From Chanodichthys erythropterus (lineage: Eukaryota > Chordata > Actinopteri > Cypriniformes > Xenocyprididae): DNA of 64,000 nucleotides. Position numbers and translations under genes: made by a program. This document shows, piece after piece, positions 58,736-64,000 of this stretch; positions within the stretch are counted from its first letter, which is position 1; each line of letters starts with the position of its first letter. The stretch lies in NCBI RefSeq assembly GCF_024489055.1, contig NC_090237.1, positions 42,106,237 through 42,170,236 on the forward strand, in the 5' to 3' direction. A model generated the notes under the pieces. That model worked only from the letters and a program-made list of their open reading frames with translations, was not told the DNA's origin and searched no databases.

Positions 58736-58830
58736 GTGCCTAGGGTGCCTCCAGGGTACCTAATTTCCTGCCAGTATTGAGAATCAAACCCTAAAACTTT
58801 GGGGTTACCAGTCGTGGCCTAACGGTGGTA
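58736..58830 (-). repeat. Degenerate tRNA-derived SINE
   Basis: On the minus strand, gactggtaaccccaaagttt is followed by agggtttgattctcaatact and ggcaggaaatt. This follows the tRNA-type B box and downstream region of fish HE1-like SINEs. The 5' A-box part is unclear. Family naming is from memory. Confidence 0.45.
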
Positions 58831-59413
58831 AAGCTGGTGAACAATAGCAGAGAAGCCTCAATAATCAAGTGAGTAGCCGACTGGAATTAGCAATGTTACT
58901 TTAGGGTTTTAATGTTTTATATTTTAACCATTTAATACTTTCCTGCTTCAAATGTTTGTAATTTATTGTCCTATTTGAAAGTTTTAGTTATTTAAATTTA
59001 CAATTAACATAAACACTATACAACTATATCCAACAGTTAGATGTAGTCCTGGCATCCGATTGGCTAAGAGTCTTGGATACTGGATTCAACTGGGTAAAAA
59101 TCAGATTTGGACTGAAAGTCTGAATGTAGCCTTTGATGAGCAAAAAGATGTTGGATCAATGTTGGTCGGAGATCAACATTGTTTCGATGTGAAACATAGA
59201 TTTTACTTGAATCTGCAGTGAACAGCAGGAGTTCATCACTAATTCTCAATCCTCACTCAATCATTTAATTATCTTATTAGCTTCAACACTGTTTTAGTGT
59301 TACTTTTTACTCTCTGTATACTGGACTCATATAGACTCAGAGCAAGTGATAATTTTACCCTGAGGATTTTACTGCGCTCCTTTACTGCCATGCAATTCTC
59401 TAATTTATTTTTA

Positions 59414-59444
<31 letters not shown>

Positions 59445-59488
59445 CATATATGTTAATTGGATGTATTCATTCTTCATGCTTAACATAC
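58831..59488. other. Intronic stretch
   Basis: No gene. A short (ATT)n tract lies at about 59418-59444. Confidence 0.5.
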
Positions 59489-59632
59489 TTGACTTTGTCA
59501 GTGAGTAGCTTCACTCCTGAGTCTCCTGGGTTATTGTAGCTCAGATCCAGCTCTCTCAGGTGTGAGGGGTTTGAACTCAGAGCTGAAGACACATAACCAC
59601 AGCCTTCCTCTGTCACCATACAGCCAGACAAC
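59489..59632 (-). CDS. NLR leucine-rich-repeat exon
   Basis: The exon is 144 nt, with acceptor gtttgtag (AG at 59633-59634) and donor GTATGT. It encodes LSGCMVTEEGCGYVSSALSS, then HLRELDLSYNNPGDSGVKLL, the leucine-rich repeat pattern of fish NLRC3-like receptors. It starts and ends in phase 2, so it is symmetric and divisible by 3. It is shorter than the roughly 174-nt LRR exons I expect in this family; the repeat ends early at LTDKV and joins the linker exon to give NVDHGGE. Earlier NLR exons (PYD or FISNA, NACHT, other LRRs) are not in the window and would lie beyond 64000. Confidence 0.82.
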
Positions 59633-59939
59633 CTACAAACACACAACAACAATCCACATCACATTAGATTATAAGTCAGATGTCACTAACACAGTCATTT
59701 GGGTGGTAGCTGTTATTTTCTGTAGCTTCAGTCACAAAAGTAACAAAAGTGAAGTCAATAGAAACATTTATACTCCAGTAAAGTAGAAATATACTTAAAA
59801 ACAGTAATAAAGTATTTCAAAATTGTCACTGGACACCAGTGGTCTTATTTAAATGATCTCTCTGTCATTTCATAAAAAAATCATTGTGTTCAATTAGCAT
59901 TATCAGGAAGAAAGAAATATTCCCCCAAACATTGGACAT

Positions 59940-60480
59940 TATATCTTGCATTTAACTCCCTGAGGTCTGAAAACGCGCCGGCGCGTTTTGCAGGATTTTT
60001 TTTCACATTGCAGCAAAACAGACTTAAAATACTCAATTTCTTGTCATAGAGACATAAGTAATATATCAATTGAAACTACAGAATGTCTTCTTTTATTTGT
60101 GTACATTCAGAGTAAAAACACAATGTTGTGCTTTTTGTAAAATAAAGAAAACTAACATGATGCGTGATCTCTCGTCTCCCTCTGAACGAAGTCCAATCTG
60201 ATAGTTCTCAGAAAATGAACTGTAACTTATGAATACTAATGACAAAAAAAATGACACTTATGTCTAAAGAAACGTTGAAATGTCAGGTTTTAAATCGTGC
60301 AAGTCAAATCGAAAACAAACATTCTGTGTTTATGTAATCTGTATGAAAAGAGAGCCATGTCAGAAGTCTGTGATTCAGCTCATTACTCGCTAATGCAGCC
60401 ACGCCCTTGGAGCCAGCGCTATTCAGACGCAAATTCAGAGGCAATACAGGCATACATAATCTCAGTCATGTATTTATTGT
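59940..60480. repeat. Repeat end with a cggcgcg palindrome
   Basis: The phrase taactccctgaggtctgaaa followed by acgcgccggcgcgttt is a 16-bp palindrome and looks like a transposon terminus. I did not find the matching right end. The stretch to 61396 has no gene. Confidence 0.4.
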
Positions 60481-61396
60481 CTTGAAAAGTGTTTATTTGG
60501 ATGGTAAAGCCATGGTTAGCGATCTGTAGAAGACATGCCGTTAGTTCCTAGTTCCTTTTCTTCTTTATATGATTTTGTGGCCTAAAGGTGTACAGAGAGC
60601 GCCCCTCGGCTGCAAGTATGAATTAAAAACACCATTCCTGAAATGTGGGCTTGAGACGAAGAACCATATAAGTCCATATTTTCAATTTTTGAATAATATA
60701 TTTTTTTTAAATTTGGATTCTGAATATTATATTACTTTTTTTTTTTTTACTTGAAGTTAGACAACAAAAGCTTCCCAATTCTAATGAGATAGGATTGTTT
60801 AGTATCAATCTTAAAAATAAAAAGTTAGAGTAATTTACATTTCTGGAATGTGGAAGAACAGTATATGTCCAGTTAATGTGGAATAACAGTATAAGTCCAA
60901 TTAATCATATCAATTTAAACCACTGGAGATTTGATTCCTTTATCTTAGTTTTAATACAGTAACAGAACCTTAAAGAAAATATTAAGCATTTCTTTCTTTC
61001 AATTTCTTTTATTTTTTGCCAACGTAAATCACAGAACAAAAACACGGACAATACGGTACGAACAATGAACAATACATAGGCCTACTTATAGTACAGAAAA
61101 TAAACGTCAGCTGTACATACTTACAATAAACAATACATACAAACAATAAACAGTAATAACGGTAAACAATACATATTTACAATACAGACATACATCATCT
61201 TCATTCCATTCTGGTTCCATATGCTAGTTTGCCATATACGTCTTTCTTTTTTTGGTTCTAAATAAAATAACAAATACCTATATATTCCTATTATACAACA
61301 TAAGATAATGCATACAAGATAAGCTACAACTACTTTTATGATTAATTTCACACAATATATTCCACGTTACCCTGCACATGACCTACACATACCAGG

Positions 61397-62770
61397 CTAC
61401 TCTTCACATTCTAATGTCCCATAAAATGCTTGGGCCTCCGCTGGCATGTAGGCTAGCATTTTCATAAGGTCACGGTGCTTCTCCTTCTTGATGGGCAGAA
61501 GGTCCTCGTAAGCACGAGCATATGTGGTGGAGAACAAGGGAGCAGGAGGTGGTTGATTCTTCCTCTGTTTGGTGATCAGCCAATGCTTCCATCCCTCGTA
61601 GAGGCTGTGGCTCCCTTTTGTGTGGACACACCATGGATCAGTAGCTGAAATCATGATTCAACAAGAAATTCAATAAAGATTCTTCCTTCACGCACATATC
61701 CCCAACACTGTTAATATCAGAAAACCAGTTTAGTTTTAGTCTAGTTCTTTAGTTCTTTAGTTTTTTACGTGTCACTTTCAACCACATCATGGATGTGATT
61801 AGGAAGCCAGGTGGATGCTTTAATGTTGCATCAGGGAGCTGCCTGAAGTCCGCACATTTCATCTCAATTACTTTAAATGGATGCAGCTGCCTGGCTCTAC
61901 GGATCATCTCGGCGACATCGCTGGGGGTGTGGAGTGTGGACACCTTACACCTCTTGTCCAGCGTGGCAAATGAACGGTCACAGGGAAGGAAGGAGTGACC
62001 AGACACCATGAACTTCTGCTCTATCTGACTGAAGTACCCTCTAGATACGAGTAGGGCCATGAGGTTTAGGACTCACCAGTTGTTGTTCTGCCCACAGCAT
62101 CGGTCACTATAGATGATGAGCTTCCGTTCCTTTGCCTGGATTAGGGGAGCGAAAGATGTTTCTGCCCACTTCAAAAGATAGCTTGCTACCTCGATGGAAC
62201 CTCTGTGAGTGATGCCCTCATGCCAGAGGCACATTGTAGGAGGTTTGTCAGTGCCCATCTCCTGGATACAGAGGTTGTAGTTGGCCAGCTGCCATTGATA
62301 GTACACGTTGGAGTGTGTCAGGTTTGGTGTGAACACTACCCCCTGCATGTCGATACAAATGACATGGCAGTCATCATTGGCTTTGGCCCACTCTGTGTCA
62401 GCCTGCAACTGGGTGTAGGCTTTCCGGTGGTGAAGCTCACTCTCGGCTGTGATCTTCAACCTTTCTCCATCTGTTGTAGCAGCTACTAATTTTGAGAACA
62501 GGGCGTCACATTTTGCACAAGTATCACTTCTTGGCTGCCCAAAACTGAGGTTTTGCTGCTTGAAGATGTCCCTATATAGGCCAGAACTTTGCAGTGGATG
62601 CTGGATTGTTTTCCTTGTACAGGCGGAACATGCGGAGCAGGTTTAAATCAGGGCTAAGGTACTCCCTCTCCACATCTCCCTTCATCCGTGAGTAGTGGTT
62701 CGGTTGGCGTGGGAAGCTCAGGATGTGCTCTCTTATCCCCTCTCTCACTGCAGGATGAATGCTATGAGGC
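61397..62770 (-). pseudogene. Transposon-type DDE nuclease gene, one frameshift and one stop
   Basis: On the minus strand, exon a is 62770-61769 and exon b 61644-61397, separated by a 124-bp intron with matching phases (C plus CT). Exon a encodes HYSRMKGDVEREYLSPDLNL, a Cys pair (SDTCAKC), VICIDMQGVVF, CLWHEGITHRGSIEVASYLL, YSDRCCGQNNN and then KFMVSGHSFLPCDRSFATL. This order of blocks (D-MQ, WHE, YSD-CxGQN, GHxFxxCD) matches a widespread family of transposase-derived proteins in animals whose superfamily I cannot name. The Asp residues in the DMQ and YSD blocks are likely catalytic. A 1- or 2-base shift near 62575 breaks the frame, and a single in-frame TGA follows QNNNW (62073-62075). The acceptor at 62771-62772 implies exons further upstream, not found. 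Confidence 0.72.
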
Positions 62771-62924
62771 CTAAAAAATAAACACAACTCATGAACAAGG
62801 GAAATATAATAAACTATGCTGGTCTGTTTTGCACAATTGCATTGTTTCTGTGACAATAAAATTTAATATAATTGTAAACTTTTCTCTAAACTATAGGATT
62901 TTGTTTTTCACAAACAATCATTAA

Positions 62925-63852
62925 AGGTGCCCTAGATTGTTTTTTTACAAGATGTAATATAAGTCTTAGGTGTCCCCTGAATGTGTCTGTGAAGTTTCAG
63001 CTCAAAATACCCCATAGATTTTTTTTATTAATTTTTTTAACTGCCTATTTTGGGGCATCATTAACTATGCACTGTTTTTTTTTTCAGCACGGCCCCTTTA
63101 AGAAATGAGTTCACTCTGCCCCACCAGCTATCGACTATACATTGCATAAACAAAGTTCACACAGCTAATATAACCCTCAAATGGATCTTTACAAGATGTT
63201 CGTCATGCATGCTGAATGCATGCTTCGAATTATGTGAGTAAAGTATTAGATGGTTACGTTTGATTCTGTGTGAGTTTGAGGCTGTGCTCTGTGGCTAACG
63301 TCTAATTCTACACTGTTGGAGAGATTTATAAAGAATGAAGTTGTGTTTATGAATTATACAGACTGCACGTGTTTAAAAATGAAAATAGCGACAGCTCTCG
63401 TCTCCGTGAATACAGTAAAAACCGATGGTAACTTTAAACACATTTAACAGTACATTAGCAACATGCTAACAAAACATTTAGAAAGACAATTTACAAATAT
63501 CACTAAAAATATCATGCTATCATGGATCATGTCAGTTATTATTGCTCCATCTGCCATTTACTTGTCTGTGTACAGATCCAGATGTTAATACTGCCTTTCC
63601 TTGACTAATGTGTCGAATGGGCTGGCATTATGCAAATATTGGGGTCATACATATTAATGATCCCAACTGTTACGTAACAGTCGGTGTTATGTTGAGATCC
63701 GAGTGTTTTCCGGAAGTCTTTTAAACAAATGAGATTTACATAAGAAGGAGGAAACAATGGAGTTTGGGACTCACTGTATGTCATTTCCATGTACTGAACT
63801 CTTGTTATTCAACTATGCCGTGGTAAATTCAAATTCTGGTTCTAGGGCACCT
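62925..63852. mobile_element. 928-bp TIR element, TSD TTAA
   Basis: The ends aggtgccctaga and tctagggcacct are perfect inverted repeats, each flanked by TTAA (62921-62924, 63853-63856). A TTAA target is typical of piggyBac and Kolobok. The interior is non-coding. Confidence 0.9.
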
Positions 63853-63856
63853 TTAA

Positions 63857-64000
63857 AGGGATACTTCAGGATTTAGCATTAAGCTTTGTATTAGTAGAAA
63901 ACCTGTAGTATTTTCGAATTACCGTGCTTTCCACCCTCATATCCCCCTGAGATGAGAGATTTATGTATTTTTTGTCTGGAAAAAATCCTCCGATGACGCA
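63857..64000. repeat. Start of another interspersed repeat, cut by the window
   Basis: The phrase gggatacttcaggatttagc, then attaagctttgtatt, resembles an abundant cyprinid repeat. The right end is outside the window. Recognition is from memory. Confidence 0.4.

Noticed and set aside
62040..62075. A 36-nt intron at the TGA of the DDE gene
   Set aside because: GTGAGT and a following AG are present, but 36 nt is too short for a vertebrate intron and the frame simply continues on both sides, so a nonsense codon is the better reading.

Overview
The window reads as a stretch of teleost fish nuclear genome, most likely cypriniform. The evidence is a fish-type NLR gene (LRR exon, the short exon coding for NVDHGGE, then a B30.2 exon), DIRS, Ty3/gypsy, L1/Tx1-like and restriction-like-endonuclease LINE elements, many short inverted-repeat DNA transposons, and long (TA)n, (TG)n and (GA)n tracts. 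Introns, AATAAA signals and the lack of operons fit a vertebrate. Species assignment is inference; I ran no search.

Left end (1-3400, minus strand). A compact two-gene unit. One gene has six predicted exons (E1 at 3234-3243 to E6 at 459-940). All five introns are phase 1, two exons are 39 nt and one is 42 nt, and the frame stays open for exactly 900 nt (299 aa, acidic, C-terminal coiled coil). A second ORF begins 141 nt downstream at 318 and runs off the window. Neither product is recognised. The first intron holds a 215-bp tandem array. This is the least explained coding unit in the window.

NLR gene (59632 to 8103, minus strand). Three exons with matching phases (LRR 59489-59632, linker 55162-55208, B30.2 8103-8656) are in the right order and orientation. 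If they are one gene, its last intron is about 46.5 kb and contains most of the transposons below.

11.6-22.6 kb: TA-flanked MITE mosaics, a decayed REL-endonuclease LINE (12.74-16.43 kb), a TIR element with a 9-bp duplication carrying the start of a RecQ-like helicase ORF (17376-18430), and a 584-bp MITE.

22.2-43.5 kb: two copies of one composite repeat in opposite orientation. Copy 1 is split by an L1/Tx1-like LINE with a 12-bp target-site duplication (TSD). Copy 2 is split by a MITE, a 1481-bp solo LTR and a 5.1-kb DIRS element that keeps gag but no reverse transcriptase or recombinase. A separate DIRS 3' fragment follows at 42.34-43.5 kb.

43.7-52.9 kb: a TA-flanked element containing three solo LTRs (each with a perfect 5-bp TSD) and a MITE that is itself interrupted by a nearly intact Ty3/gypsy chromovirus (46918-52141, TSD atatc, LTRs almost identical, one in-frame TGA in integrase).

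53-64 kb: a hAT transposase relic, the two NLR exons above, three TIR elements, a SINE relic, a transposon-type DDE gene with one frameshift and one stop (61397-62770), and a TTAA-flanked element at the right edge.

The only probable host gene is the NLR. Nearly everything else is mobile DNA in layers, so relative insertion order can be read from the nesting.
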